Source: Crocosphaera watsonii WH 8501 (lineage in GTDB: Bacteria > Cyanobacteriota > Cyanobacteriia > Cyanobacteriales > Microcystaceae). From it: a DNA stretch of 64,000 bases. A program made the position numbers and the translations under genes. Numbering within the stretch: position 1 is the stretch's first letter; the number at the start of each line of letters is the position of its first letter. Shown in pieces: positions 18,637 to 27,665 of this stretch. The notes beneath the pieces are model-generated. The model had not been told where the DNA came from and ran no database searches. It worked only from the letters and a program-made list of their open reading frames with translations. The stretch spans positions 112,501 to 176,500 of the forward strand of contig NZ_AADV02000003.1 in NCBI RefSeq assembly GCF_000167195.1, given 5' to 3'.

Positions 18637-19905
18637 TTAATTAACCGCAGCAGCGCAAACCTCACTAATAGCTGTTTCTAATTTTTCGGCAGCTTCATTA
18701 ATTTCTTCTTCTGTGACAATTAAAGGAGGAACAAAACGCAATACCTTGGGTCCGGCCGGAGCTAATAATAACCCTTCATCCATGGCTGCTTTAACGATAT
18801 CAATGGAAGTAATAGACATTTCCTCGTTAATTTCAATACCATTAATTAAGCCCCAACCACGCACATCAATAAATAGGGTGGGATCTTTTTGTGCGATCGC
18901 CCGTAAGCGAGTACGTAACTGTTCCCCTCTGGCCTGGACATTTTGTAAGATATTATCTTCTTCGATGGTTTTAAGCACTGTCAAAGCAGCAGCGGACGCT
19001 AAGGGGTTGCCTCCGAAGGTACTAGCGTGGGTTCCAGGGGTCAAAACATTACAAAACTCTTTGCACATCATTGCCCCAATGGGAACCCCTCCGGCTAACC
19101 CTTTGGCACTGGTTAAAACATCTGGTTCAACCCCTAAGTTTTCGTAACCCCACAGTTTACCACTGCGGCCTACACCCACTTGAACCTCATCAAACACCAA
19201 GAGAATATTGTTTTCGTCACAAATCTTTCTTAAACGGAGAAAATAGTCGATTTCTCCTGGTCTTACCCCTCCTTCTCCCTGTAGGGGTTCCAACATAATA
19301 GCCGCAACCCGACGGTTTCCTTCATCCATATCTGCGATCGCGTGTTCAACGGCTTTGATATCGTTGTAGGGAATATAGGCAAACCCGGGCATCAAGGGCT
19401 CAAAGTCTTGTTGATATTTAGGTTGTCCCGTAGCGGTAATAGTGGCTAGAGTACGTCCGTGAAAACTGGCTTTAGCGGTTAAGATAACGGGTTGTTCTAA
19501 AAAGTCGAGAACGGTATGGGCGTATTTGCGAATAAGTTTTATAGCTGCTTCGTTGGCTTCTGCCCCAGAATTACAGAAAAATACTTTATCAGCACAAGAA
19601 TTCTCAATCATCCACTGTGCTAGTTCTCCTTGTTGGGGAATGTAGTATAAATTGGAAACATGATGCAGGGAGCGAATTTGTTCGCTGACGCTTTTGACTA
19701 AAGCAGGATGGCCATGGCCAAGGGTACAAGTGGCAATACCGGCTACAAAGTCAAGATATTCCTTGCCGTTGGTATCCCAGAGACGACACCCTTCTCCCCG
19801 TTCGATGGCGATGGGAAACCGTCCATAAGTGTGCATCACATAGGTATCAAAGTGTTGCGGATCAAAGGATTGAGTGGGCTTTTCTGGTAGGATGGTATGG
19901 GTCAC
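18637..19905 (-). CDS. argD: Acetylornithine aminotransferase
   Basis: The 422-residue class III aminotransferase has YVMHTYGRFPIAIERGEG at the N terminus, the phosphate-binding FCNSGAEANEAAIK near 115, DEVQVGVGRSGK near 235 and the PLP Lys in TSAKGLAGGVPIGA near 268. ArgD converts N-acetylglutamate semialdehyde and glutamate to N-acetylornithine in arginine synthesis. The length is slightly long from an N-terminal extension, as in other cyanobacteria. Related ornithine- or succinylornithine-type enzymes share these motifs, so the substrate is inferred. Confidence 0.92.
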   Translation of the reverse strand: MTHTILPEKPTQSFDPQHFDTYVMHTYGRFPIAIERGEGCRLWDTNGKEYLDFVAGIATCTLGHGHPALVKSVSEQIRSLHHVSNLYYIPQQGELAQWMIENSCADKVFFCNSGAEANEAAIKLIRKYAHTVLDFLEQPVILTAKASFHGRTLATITATGQPKYQQDFEPLMPGFAYIPYNDIKAVEHAIADMDEGNRRVAAIMLEPLQGEGGVRPGEIDYFLRLRKICDENNILLVFDEVQVGVGRSGKLWGYENLGVEPDVLTSAKGLAGGVPIGAMMCKEFCNVLTPGTHASTFGGNPLASAAALTVLKTIEEDNILQNVQARGEQLRTRLRAIAQKDPTLFIDVRGWGLINGIEINEEMSITSIDIVKAAMDEGLLLAPAGPKVLRFVPPLIVTEEEINEAAEKLETAISEVCAAAVN

Positions 19906-20298
19906 GATTGGCTCCTGAAAAAGTCGCGTTACGCTTACTTAGGCAATTGTAGTCAATCTGGAGGGCAAAGTTAGAGTTTGTTTATATTTTTCCCAGATTT
20001 GCTCATTATTTAATTGTAAATTATTTATAATAGTGATCATAGCTTTGAAATTTTAGACGTTAATCAGTTTCAAGCAATAGCGATCGCAAAAGGAAAAGAC
20101 AACCCAGAATATAAGACACAAGACTTTGTTTTCTAGTTTTAGGAGTTCGGAGTTCGGAGTTCGGAGTTCGGAGTTCGGAGGCTCGATATTAGGTGTACAT
20201 ATTGAGTCCGAGAAACGCTAGAAAAGTCAGCAATAATTCATTATATATGTTTTTTTCTCAATAGTTTATAATTTTATAGGTATCTAGTTTTTTTCTTT
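19906..20298. other. 393-bp divergent intergenic region between argD and tsaB, with heptamer repeat
   Basis: Contains one HIP1-like octamer (near 20081), the heptamer repeat at 20142-20180 and AT-rich DNA before tsaB. No ORF above background and no clear regulatory motif were found. Confidence 0.5.
20142..20180. repeat. Heptamer tandem repeat, GGAGTTC x5
   Basis: About five and a half units of GGAGTTC in the argD-tsaB intergenic region; the same heptamer family recurs at 24741 and, inverted, at 63173. Confidence 0.9.
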
Positions 20299-20937
20299 AT
20301 GACCTCTTTTTATTCTTCTATTTATGGTTTCGCATTACATACCACCAGTTCACAATTAGGACTAAGTTTAAGTGATTTTAGTACAGAAACTTATACAAAA
20401 ACTTGGGATTTAGATCGACAATTATCTAATTATTTACATCAACATTTACAAGAATTTATTCAACCAAAAAATTGGCAAGATTTTCATTTTCTTGCTGTAG
20501 CAAAAGGACCAGGAAGTTTTACCAGTAATCGCATTGGTATGGTAGCAGCTAGAACTTTAGCCCAACAATTAAACATTCCTTTATTTGGTATTTCTAGTTT
20601 AGCTGCTTTTGCTTGGTTTAACCAGAAAAATTATACAATTAATGAGCCTATTTTTGTACAGATGAAAGCTTCAAGAGGTCAACTTTATGGAGCCATTTAT
20701 TACAAAAATAAACAAGAAAATGGCTTAGATATTATTGTCAATGATGCGGTAATGATGCCCGAAGACTGGGAGAAAACTTTACAAGATTTAAACCTATCTT
20801 GTCAACCCTTAATTACCCCATCAAAACTAGGAATGACAGCTAGTTCAATCTTAGAATTGGCTTATTATCAATGGCAACAAGGAAAACGTCCCCATTGGTC
20901 AGAAGTTATTCCTTTTTATGGAATGTCTGTTGTTTAA
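20299..20937 (+). CDS. tsaB: tRNA threonylcarbamoyladenosine biosynthesis protein TsaB
   Basis: The 212-residue ASKHA-fold protein contains the conserved TsaB block VAKGPGSFTSNRIGMVAARTLAQ (about residues 67-90), where most relatives have GPGSFTGLR. With TsaD and TsaE it transfers the threonylcarbamoyl group to A37 of ANN-decoding tRNAs; TsaB is the non-catalytic platform. The N terminus (YGFALHTTSSQLGLSL) fits the first strands of the fold. The gene stands alone. Confidence 0.88.
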   Translation: MTSFYSSIYGFALHTTSSQLGLSLSDFSTETYTKTWDLDRQLSNYLHQHLQEFIQPKNWQDFHFLAVAKGPGSFTSNRIGMVAARTLAQQLNIPLFGISSLAAFAWFNQKNYTINEPIFVQMKASRGQLYGAIYYKNKQENGLDIIVNDAVMMPEDWEKTLQDLNLSCQPLITPSKLGMTASSILELAYYQWQQGKRPHWSEVIPFYGMSVV

Positions 20938-20964
20938 CACATTCCCTAAAAAGGTGGGTTAGCA

Positions 20965-21048
20965 ATTAACGAAGTCAGAAGTCAGAAGTCAGAAGTCAGA
21001 AGTCAGAAGTTGTTTTTGAAACAGAGATTTATGCTCTGCTTCAAAAAC
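20965..21048. repeat. Dispersed repeat: GAAGTCA heptamers plus 15-bp hairpin
   Basis: Five GAAGTCA-type heptamers (20971-21010) are followed by a stem of 15 bases (21012-21026 with 21034-21048, one mismatch) around the loop ATTTATG. Part of the unit (ATTAACGAAGTCAGAAG ... TTTTTGAAACAG ... ATTTATG) recurs at 63124-63172, so it is a mobile or dispersed repeat. Confidence 0.75.
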
Positions 21049-21052
21049 TATG

Positions 21053-21074
21053 CGCCTTAAAAGGCGGGGTTTTA
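21053..21074 (+). terminator. Probable rho-independent terminator after tsaB
   Basis: CGCCTT-AA-AAGGCG stem at 21053-21066, followed by GGGTTTTAG. It lies about 115 bases after the tsaB stop and before the convergent sphX-like gene. Confidence 0.5.
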
Positions 21075-21138
21075 GACCCAACTATTTTCGATAATTAATA
21101 ATTATTAATTGCTGAACATAACTACGGGAGAGCAAAAT

Positions 21139-22176
21139 TTAAAACGTTGTTGGTTGACGCATCAAATCACTAATAGTTAAACCAACTTGAGGACTACCTT
21201 TAAAAACACTACCCACATCAAACTGTTGTAAATGAACTTTAGCAATATGATAAACATCTTCTGGCAAAGGAATATAACCTGCTTCTGCTACTAATTCCGG
21301 AGCCTTATTTAAATAGTATTCCACAAAAATCTCTAAAGCAGGATTTTCTTGGGCCCGTTTAGCGTTAACGTAGAGAAACAAAGGACGGGATAAAGGAGCA
21401 TATTCTTCATTTTCTACGGTATCGGGAGAGGGAAGCACCCCACCATTCCCATTATCGATGGCAACAGCTTTGAGTTTATCTTGGTGTTGCTGATAATAAC
21501 CATAGCCAAAATAAGCAATGGCGTTAGGATCTTGAGAAAACCTGGTTACTAATACCTCATCATCCATGCTTTTTACATAGTCTTGACGACTGGCTCCAGT
21601 TTCTCCCACGATCGCTTTGGTAAAATAGTCGTAGGTTCCTGAAAGTTGATCTGGCCCGTACAAGGTTAAGGGACGATCTGGATAACTGCTATCCACTTGA
21701 TTCCATTGGCCAACCTGATTTTCTGCTGCTGGTTCCCAGAGGGTTTTTAGTTGCTCAACTGTTAAAGTTTCGGACCAATTATTATTCGGGTTCACTACAA
21801 CGGTAATGGCATCAAAGGCAATAGGAAGCTCTATATAACTAATTTCATTATTTTTACAAGTTGCCATTTCCTCCTGAGAAATGGGGCGAGACGCTGCACT
21901 GATATCTGTTTCCCCTGCACAAAATTTCTGAAAACCTCCCCCTGTTCCTGAAAATTCCCCTTCTATCTTAAGCTCTTTAATAGATTGGTTGGCAGCTTCG
22001 CTTTTATAGGTTTCCAAAACAATCTCCGTGATGGGAAAAACCGTACTAGAGCCATCAATCTTAATGGGTTTAACGGCTGATTCAGGAACGGAACCACAAG
22101 CTGCTAATAAGGTGGAAGAGGCCACAGCCATGCCCCAAGTTCTGCCCTTGAAAATTTTGTGAATATTCGTTATCAT
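21139..22176 (-). CDS. sphX: Phosphate-binding lipoprotein, SphX-type PstS homologue
   Basis: The 345-residue precursor has a lipobox (STLLAACGS, Cys about 27). The mature protein shows the phosphate-binding pattern of PstS-type proteins: KIDGSSTVFPITE near 39, EFSGTGGGFQKFCAGETDISAASRPI near 73-100 and the ligand-loop YGPDQLSGTYDYF near 172. Cyanobacteria commonly have this SphX type beside a second PstS, as here. It is divergent from pstS, and the gap holds Pho-box-like repeats. SphX is an assignment by relatedness and context; a general PstS paralogue is the alternative. Confidence 0.75.
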   Translation of the reverse strand: MITNIHKIFKGRTWGMAVASSTLLAACGSVPESAVKPIKIDGSSTVFPITEIVLETYKSEAANQSIKELKIEGEFSGTGGGFQKFCAGETDISAASRPISQEEMATCKNNEISYIELPIAFDAITVVVNPNNNWSETLTVEQLKTLWEPAAENQVGQWNQVDSSYPDRPLTLYGPDQLSGTYDYFTKAIVGETGASRQDYVKSMDDEVLVTRFSQDPNAIAYFGYGYYQQHQDKLKAVAIDNGNGGVLPSPDTVENEEYAPLSRPLFLYVNAKRAQENPALEIFVEYYLNKAPELVAEAGYIPLPEDVYHIAKVHLQQFDVGSVFKGSPQVGLTISDLMRQPTTF

Positions 22177-22250
22177 CTGTAGTTTTACCTTTTTAAAATA
22201 ACAGCTATTAGGGTTGAGTGTAGAAAACTAACTTAACTCTAATTGTAAAG

Positions 22251-22280
22251 ATTAACCTCTCCTTAGCCATTCCTTATTGC
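22251..22280 (+). promoter_or_regulatory. Pho-box-like triplet, proximal to sphX
   Basis: ATTAACCT-CTC-CTTAGCCA-TTC-CTTATTGC gives three 8-mers with 3-base spacers, the layout of the cyanobacterial SphR/PhoB-type Pho box. The second and third units are degenerate. Orientation is that of the pstS strand, so a role for sphX is uncertain. Confidence 0.4.
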
Positions 22281-22430
22281 CAATTTTTCCTAAACAAAGG
22301 TTACTCTTACCTAAGAATAAGCCAATAATAATCGTTGATTGCCCCTCATTTCCCAAAAATTAATCTTTTCTTTATCAACGTCTTTTTAAGAATAGAAAAA
22401 AAGTCTTAAATTTTCATGTTTTATAACTTT

Positions 22431-22460
22431 CTTAACCTAATGTTTACCAAAAATTGTTAG
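22431..22460 (+). promoter_or_regulatory. Pho-box-like triplet upstream of pstS
   Basis: CTTAACCT-AAT-GTTTACCA-AAA-ATTGTTAG: three 8-mers at 11-base spacing, starting with a perfect CTTAACCT, 50-80 bases before the pstS start. This matches the known cyanobacterial Pho box arrangement and predicts induction under phosphate limitation. Confidence 0.6.
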
Positions 22461-22509
22461 ATTCTGCTTTAAGATTTATTTTAGTTTACCCAATTAGCAA
22501 AAAAGACCT

Positions 22510-23658
22510 ATGTTCACAACTGTGAAATCAAGTAAACGCACCATAATAACATCCCTATCAATTCTGAGTTTAGCGGTCAGTTTGGGAGCTTGTGGTGGCG
22601 GTTCTTCTGATACTGGCACTGCCCCTAGTGGTGGTGGTAACCAAGGCACAACTACAGCTTTAAACCCTCCCCTAGATGGTGATGTGGCTTTAACTGGTGC
22701 CGGTGCCTCTTTCCCAGCCCCCCTATATCAAAACTGGTTTGTGCAACTCAACACAGCAGTCCCCAAATTAAAAGTTAACTATCAGTCCGTTGGTAGTGGT
22801 GCTGGTGTGGAACAGTTTACCCAAGGAACCGTTGACTTTGGGGCTAGTGATGTGGCCATGACAGACGAAGAAATTGGCAAAATCGAAAGAGGAACAATTT
22901 TACTCCCCGTCACTGCTGGTAGTATCGTGATGGCTTATAACTTACCTGGATTAGAGGGACTGAAACTCTCAAGAGACGCTTACGTTGGTATTTTCAAAGG
23001 GGATATTACCAACTGGAATGATCCCAAAATTGCTGAAGCTAACCCTGATTTAGAACTACCAAATCAACCAATCACCGTAGTTCACCGTTCCGATGGTAGT
23101 GGTACCACTGGGGTATTTACCAAGCATCTCAGTTCTATCAGCCCAGAATGGGAAGCTTCCATTGGTCAAGGTAAAAGTGTGGAATGGCCTACAAACAAAG
23201 GTAAATTTATTGGTGGTAAAGGAAACGAAGGGGTAACCGCTTCTATTCAACAGAATCAAGGTTCTATTGGCTACATTGAGTATGGTTACGCCAAACAAAA
23301 TAGTATCCCTGTAGCAACCCTACAAAATTCCTCTGGTAACTTTATTGTTCCTACCGATGACAGTGCTTCGGCAACTTTAGACGCTGTTACCCTACCTGAG
23401 AATTTACGGGCATTTATCACCGATCCCGAAGGAGATAATTCTTATCCCATCGTTACCTACACTTGGATTTTAGCCTACGAAAACTACGACGACCCCCAAA
23501 AGGCGATCGCAGTAGAAAGCATGATCCAATACGCTTTAACCGAAGGACAAGAACAAAGCAAGGCATTAGGTTATGTTCCCTTACCTCCTAGTGTGAGAGA
23601 AAAAGTAGCTGCTGCTGCTGATGTCATTAGTCCTGATTATGAAATTAAATTGAACTAA
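22510..23658 (+). CDS. pstS: Phosphate ABC transporter substrate-binding protein PstS
   Basis: The 382-residue lipoprotein precursor has its lipobox at SLGACGG (Cys about 28) and a Gly/Ser/Thr-rich linker to residue 55. The mature domain begins with the PstS hallmark GAGASFPAPLYQNWF and has the phosphate-loop residues VHRSDGSGTTGVF near 195 and the TQGTVDFGASDVAM block near 112. It captures phosphate for the PstCAB permease encoded directly downstream. Complete and of normal length; a Pho-box-like triplet precedes it. Confidence 0.95.
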   Translation: MFTTVKSSKRTIITSLSILSLAVSLGACGGGSSDTGTAPSGGGNQGTTTALNPPLDGDVALTGAGASFPAPLYQNWFVQLNTAVPKLKVNYQSVGSGAGVEQFTQGTVDFGASDVAMTDEEIGKIERGTILLPVTAGSIVMAYNLPGLEGLKLSRDAYVGIFKGDITNWNDPKIAEANPDLELPNQPITVVHRSDGSGTTGVFTKHLSSISPEWEASIGQGKSVEWPTNKGKFIGGKGNEGVTASIQQNQGSIGYIEYGYAKQNSIPVATLQNSSGNFIVPTDDSASATLDAVTLPENLRAFITDPEGDNSYPIVTYTWILAYENYDDPQKAIAVESMIQYALTEGQEQSKALGYVPLPPSVREKVAAAADVISPDYEIKLN

Positions 23659-23767
23659 TTAATGACATAATTAAGTTGTTAATTTTTCCTCATACTCAAA
23701 TACTTTCGTTCTTTACTCCCTTTTTTTACTGTTGTTTTCGCCAGCAATATAACTTGCTTGATTCATC

Positions 23768-24733
23768 GTGACTGCATCATCTTCTAGACGACAAACAGGC
23801 GTGGGCTCTCGCTCTACAATTGAGAAAACCGTTGATAATTGGTTTATTTGGGTAACTTTAGGCTTTGCCCTTGGTATTGGTTTAATTCTCTTTTCCATAG
23901 CTTGTATCATCACCTGGCGTGCTTGGCCAGCTATTCAAGAATACGGTTTAGGTTTTCTCTTTAATAGTTCTTGGAACCCGGTTAAAGGCCGAGAATCTTA
24001 CGGAGCATTACCTGTTATTTACGGAACCTTAGTTAGTTCTTTAATTACTCTAATTATTGCAGTTCCTTTAGGCATTGGAACAGCTATATTTTTAACTGAA
24101 AACTTTATCCCATTAAAATTTCGTACACCCTTAGTTTTTTTAGTAGAACTATTAGCAGCCATTCCTAGTGTAGTTTATGGACTATGGGGGATTTTCGTTT
24201 TAATTCCTTTGGTTCAACCCTTTTCTCAGTTTCTCCATAATACTTTTGGTTGGATACCTTTTTTTAGTACCCCTCCGGCTGGTGGGCCAGGAATGTTTCC
24301 TGCTGGGATTGTACTTTCAATCATGATTTTACCGATTATTACGGCTATTTCCCGTGACTCTTTAGCTTCTTTACCCCCTGAGTTACGACAAGCTTCTTTA
24401 GGGTTAGGGGCAACTCGTTGGGAAACTATTTTCAGAGTCTTAATTCCGGCTGCCTTTTCGGGTATTGTTGGGGGTATTATGTTAGCTTTGGGTAGGGCAA
24501 TGGGAGAAACCATGGCTGTTACCATGATTATCGGGAATGTCAATAGAATTACCCGGATTTCTATCTTAGAACCTGCTAATACCATCTCATCTTTAATCGC
24601 TAACCAGTTCGCAGAAGCTTCAGGAATGCAGGTTGCTGCCCTTATGTATGCAGGGTTAGTGTTAATGCTATTAACCTTAGTTGTCAATGTGGCTGCGGAT
24701 TATATCGTTAGTCAGGTTCGGGCAAAATATTAG
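23768..24733 (+). CDS. pstC: Phosphate ABC transporter permease PstC
   Basis: The 321-residue inner-membrane protein starts with GTG 23768. It has six hydrophobic segments and the ABC permease EAA loop, visible as ELRQASLGLGATRWETIFRVLIPAA near 200. The first segments frame a periplasmic loop with FNSSWNPVKGRESYGALP. It pairs with PstA as the translocation channel. The gap to pstA holds a heptamer repeat tract. No defect is seen. Confidence 0.93.
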   Translation: MTASSSRRQTGVGSRSTIEKTVDNWFIWVTLGFALGIGLILFSIACIITWRAWPAIQEYGLGFLFNSSWNPVKGRESYGALPVIYGTLVSSLITLIIAVPLGIGTAIFLTENFIPLKFRTPLVFLVELLAAIPSVVYGLWGIFVLIPLVQPFSQFLHNTFGWIPFFSTPPAGGPGMFPAGIVLSIMILPIITAISRDSLASLPPELRQASLGLGATRWETIFRVLIPAAFSGIVGGIMLALGRAMGETMAVTMIIGNVNRITRISILEPANTISSLIANQFAEASGMQVAALMYAGLVLMLLTLVVNVAADYIVSQVRAKY

Positions 24734-24740
24734 TAATAAG

Positions 24741-24782
24741 AGTTCGGAGTTCGGAGTTCGGAGTTCGGAGTTCGGAGTTCGG
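24741..24782. repeat. Heptamer tandem repeat, AGTTCGG x6, in the pst operon
   Basis: Six AGTTCGG units fill most of the pstC-pstA gap. The sequence matches the 20142 tract and is the inverse of the 63173 tract. Confidence 0.9.
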
Positions 24783-24806
24783 TAATCAACTATTAGTTAT
24801 ATAATT

Positions 24807-25689
24807 ATGGAAAGTCAAGGATTAAGTCTGAAAAAAAAGCCTACTTCTCCCCGTTCCTTATTTGATAGTTTCTGGACGGGTGTGGCTTCGTTATGTATGA
24901 TTATCACCCTAATTCCTTTATTTGCGGTGTTAGCTTTCGTTACAGTCCAAGGGGCTTCTCAAATCAATTTAGACCTATTTACTAAGTTACCACCTCCTCC
25001 TGGTCTTTCGGATGGGGGTATTGCTAATGCTATTATTGGGACCTTAGTTACAGTATCTATCGCTACCTTAATTGCTGCTCCTTTTGGAGTCATAAGCTGC
25101 GGATAACCTCTCAGAATTTAGCGGTGATAACCAGGTTGCCAAATGGGTACGGTTTGCTACTAATGTATTAAGTGGGGTTCCTTCTATTATTACTGGAGTC
25201 TTTGCCTACGGTTTATTAGTGGCTACGGGAATTGTGGGATTTTCTGCGATCGCAGGTGGTGTTGCTTTATCGGTGTTGATGTTACCCACCATTGTCAGAA
25301 CGACTGATGAAGCTTTACAGATTGTTCCCCAAAATGTACGCTGGGCGGCCTTTGGTATCGGGGCTTATAATTACCAAACGGTGTTAAAAGTGGTCTTACC
25401 TGCTGCCATTCCTTCTATTTTAACAGGGGTAACTTTAGCCATTGCTCGTGCTGCTGGAGAAACAGCCCCGCTTATTTTTACGGCACTTTACTCCAATTTC
25501 TGGCCAAGTGCGCCACCAAAAGGACTTCTAGAACCTATTGCCACTTTATCAGTGTTGGTTTATAACTATGCTATTGTACCGTTTAAACCTCAACAAGAAT
25601 TAGCTTGGGCAGGGTCTTTAATTTTAGTGTTATTGGTGTTAGTTACCAGTGTTGCAGCACGTTTAGCTACTCGTCAGAAAACCTATTAA
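24807..25689 (+). pseudogene. pstA: Phosphate ABC transporter permease PstA, frameshifted
   Basis: Two overlapping pieces (24807-25106 and the rest to 25689) together encode an almost complete PstA of about 294 residues. The span is 883 bases, one more than a multiple of three. The break lies at about 25090-25100: the 5' frame reads PFGVISCG and stops, whereas the next frame continues AADNLSEFSGDNQVAKWVRF. The rest keeps the permease EAA loop (NVRWAAFGIGAYNYQTVLKVVLPAA). One extra base near CATAAGC explains it. The rest of the operon is intact, so a sequencing error is as likely as true loss. Confidence 0.85.
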
Positions 25690-25692
25690 TCT

Positions 25693-25713
25693 GAGTTAGG
25701 AGTTAGGAGTTCA
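25693..25713. repeat. Short heptamer repeat, GAGTTAG x2.5
   Basis: GAGTTAGGAGTTAGGAGTTC between pstA and pstB; part of the same heptamer family as at 6832 and 20142. Confidence 0.7.
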
Positions 25714-25734
25714 GTAATTTTCGAGGACAAGATT

Positions 25735-26553
25735 ATGATGGAAAATATGGAACAAGATAAGGTGCCAGCAGAAAACCTAGAGACTGTTTTTTCAGTGGAT
25801 CACGTCGATATTTTTTATGGAAATTATCGGGCTGTTCGTGATGTTACTTTTACCATTCCTAAAAACAAGGTAACTGCTTTTATTGGTCCTTCTGGCTGCG
25901 GAAAAAGTACCATTTTACGCTGTTTTAATCGACTTAACGATCTAATCGAAATCTTTAGCTTAAAAGGAAAGATAAACTATCACGGACAAGATTTATACGC
26001 CCCTGATATCGATCCCATTGAGGTAAGAAAACGGATCGGTATGGTTTTTCAAAAACCCAATCCTTTCCCAAAAACTATCTATGATAATATTGTCTACGGT
26101 GCTAGGGTTAATAACTACAAAGGAGATTTAGATGAGTTAGTAGAAACCTCCTTAAGACGGGCAGTTTTATGGGATGAAGTTAAGGATAAATTGGGAGAAA
26201 GTGGCTTTTCCTTATCAGGGGGACAACAACAAAGATTGTGTATTGCTCGTACAGTTGCTGCTCAACCAGAAGTAGTTTTAATGGATGAACCTTGTTCCGC
26301 ATTAGATCCAATTTCTACCCTAAAAATTGAAGAATTAATGCACGAATTAAAGGAAAATTATACCATTGTAATTGTTACCCACAATATGCAGCAAGCGACA
26401 CGGGTAGCTGATTATACCGCATTTTTTAACGCAGAAGCTACGGATAAGGGTAGTAAAGTGGGTTTTCTAGTTGAATACGATCAAACAGAGAACATTTTTG
26501 GTAATCCCAAACATCAAGACACTAAAGATTATGTTAGTGGACGTTTTGGTTAA
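25735..26553 (+). CDS. pstB: Phosphate ABC transporter ATP-binding protein PstB (first copy)
   Basis: The 272-residue ATPase has Walker [10 protein letters not shown] near 52, the ABC signature [16 protein letters not shown] near 161-175 and Walker [14 protein letters not shown] near 182. The N-terminal extension of about 20 residues is acidic. It energises PstC/PstA. The second pstB directly follows (42-base gap) and is about 70 percent similar by eye, so the pair arose by tandem duplication; both copies keep all catalytic residues. Confidence 0.95.
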   Translation: MMENMEQDKVPAENLETVFSVDHVDIFYGNYRAVRDVTFTIPKNKVTAFIGPSGCGKSTILRCFNRLNDLIEIFSLKGKINYHGQDLYAPDIDPIEVRKRIGMVFQKPNPFPKTIYDNIVYGARVNNYKGDLDELVETSLRRAVLWDEVKDKLGESGFSLSGGQQQRLCIARTVAAQPEVVLMDEPCSALDPISTLKIEELMHELKENYTIVIVTHNMQQATRVADYTAFFNAEATDKGSKVGFLVEYDQTENIFGNPKHQDTKDYVSGRFG

Positions 26554-26595
26554 TTTTTAGAAATTTATTTTGACTTAATTATTGAGGTAAAAGGC

Positions 26596-27390
26596 ATGAT
26601 GACTGATGTGGCAACAGACACCGTATTAAAAATAGAAAACTTAAATGTTTTCTATGGTTCCAATTTAGCAGTTAAAGAGGTAAGTTTAGATATTCCTCTC
26701 AATAAGGTTGTGGCGTTTATCGGTCCTTCTGGATGTGGAAAAAGTACAGTTTTACGCTGTTTAAATCGGATGAATGATCTCATTCCCTCTGCTAGAATTG
26801 ATGGAAAAATAACCTTTCATGGTAACGATATTTACGCTAAACAAGTTGATCCCGTAGACTTACGTTGTCGCGTTGGGATGGTGTTCCAACAACCTAATCC
26901 TTTCCCGAAATCTATTTATGAAAATATCGCTTTTGGGGCTAGATTAAATGGGTTTAAAGGAGATATGGCGGAGTTAGTAGAAACCTCTCTCAGAAAGGCA
27001 TCTGTATGGGATGAAACCAAAGACAAATTACATCAAAGTGGGTTAGCTTTGTCTGGGGGACAGCAACAAAGATTATGTATTGCTCGTACCATCGCAGTTA
27101 AACCAGATGTTATCTTAATGGACGAACCTTGTGCCGCATTAGATCCAATTTCTACCCTAAAAATTGAAGAATTAATCCACGAATTAAAAAAAGAATATAC
27201 CATTGTTATTGTTACCCATAATATGCAGCAAGCATCACGGGTATCAGATTTAACCGCATTTTATAACGCAGAAGCTACCGATAAGGGGAGTAAGGTAGGT
27301 TATTTAGTAGAATATGACAAAACTGAGGTAGTGTTCCAAAATCCCGCTCAAAAAGCTACTAGAGACTATGTTAGTGGAAGGTTTGGGTAA
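26596..27390 (+). CDS. pstB: Phosphate ABC transporter ATP-binding protein PstB (second copy)
   Basis: The 264-residue protein is a close paralogue of the preceding gene, with Walker [10 protein letters not shown], signature [16 protein letters not shown] and Walker [15 protein letters not shown] tandem pstB pair is known from other cyanobacterial pst operons. Whether the two form heterodimers is unknown. The downstream 275 bases hold a dispersed repeat and no gene. Confidence 0.95.
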   Translation: MMTDVATDTVLKIENLNVFYGSNLAVKEVSLDIPLNKVVAFIGPSGCGKSTVLRCLNRMNDLIPSARIDGKITFHGNDIYAKQVDPVDLRCRVGMVFQQPNPFPKSIYENIAFGARLNGFKGDMAELVETSLRKASVWDETKDKLHQSGLALSGGQQQRLCIARTIAVKPDVILMDEPCAALDPISTLKIEELIHELKKEYTIVIVTHNMQQASRVSDLTAFYNAEATDKGSKVGYLVEYDKTEVVFQNPAQKATRDYVSGRFG

Positions 27391-27420
27391 ATAATTAACA
27401 ATTAACAGTTAACAATTAAT

Positions 27421-27455
27421 AATTGTCATTGGTGAGGAACGAAGAATCTCCTTAA
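27421..27455. repeat. Dispersed repeat (AATTGTCATT ... GAGGAACGAAGAATCTCC), copy 1
   Basis: AATTGTCATT, GAGGAAC and GAATCTCCTTAAC follow in order here and, with small changes, at 63820-63855. Both copies are in gene-free DNA. Confidence 0.65.
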
Positions 27456-27665
27456 CTTCCTAAGCATAATTATTGTCTCTGTACTGAGGTTAGTGAGCAG
27501 GATGCTCACACTCCCCATAACCCAATCACCCAGTCACCCTTGACTTATTGGGAAACATAGGATAAGGTTTCGTCAGTAAACCGTCTTACTCCTATTAGAA
27601 CTTTCCTAAATTCCTAGCTATATTTTTGAGTAAACAAGTGAGGTAGTGAAGGAAACATTAGAATT

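Noticed and set aside
18713-19298. Plus-strand ORFs within argD
   Set aside because: They are antisense shadows of a complete, motif-bearing aminotransferase.
20142-20180. Regularly spaced repeats that could be read as a CRISPR array
   Set aside because: The unit is only 7 bp with no spacers; no cas genes nearby. These are heptamer tandem repeats.
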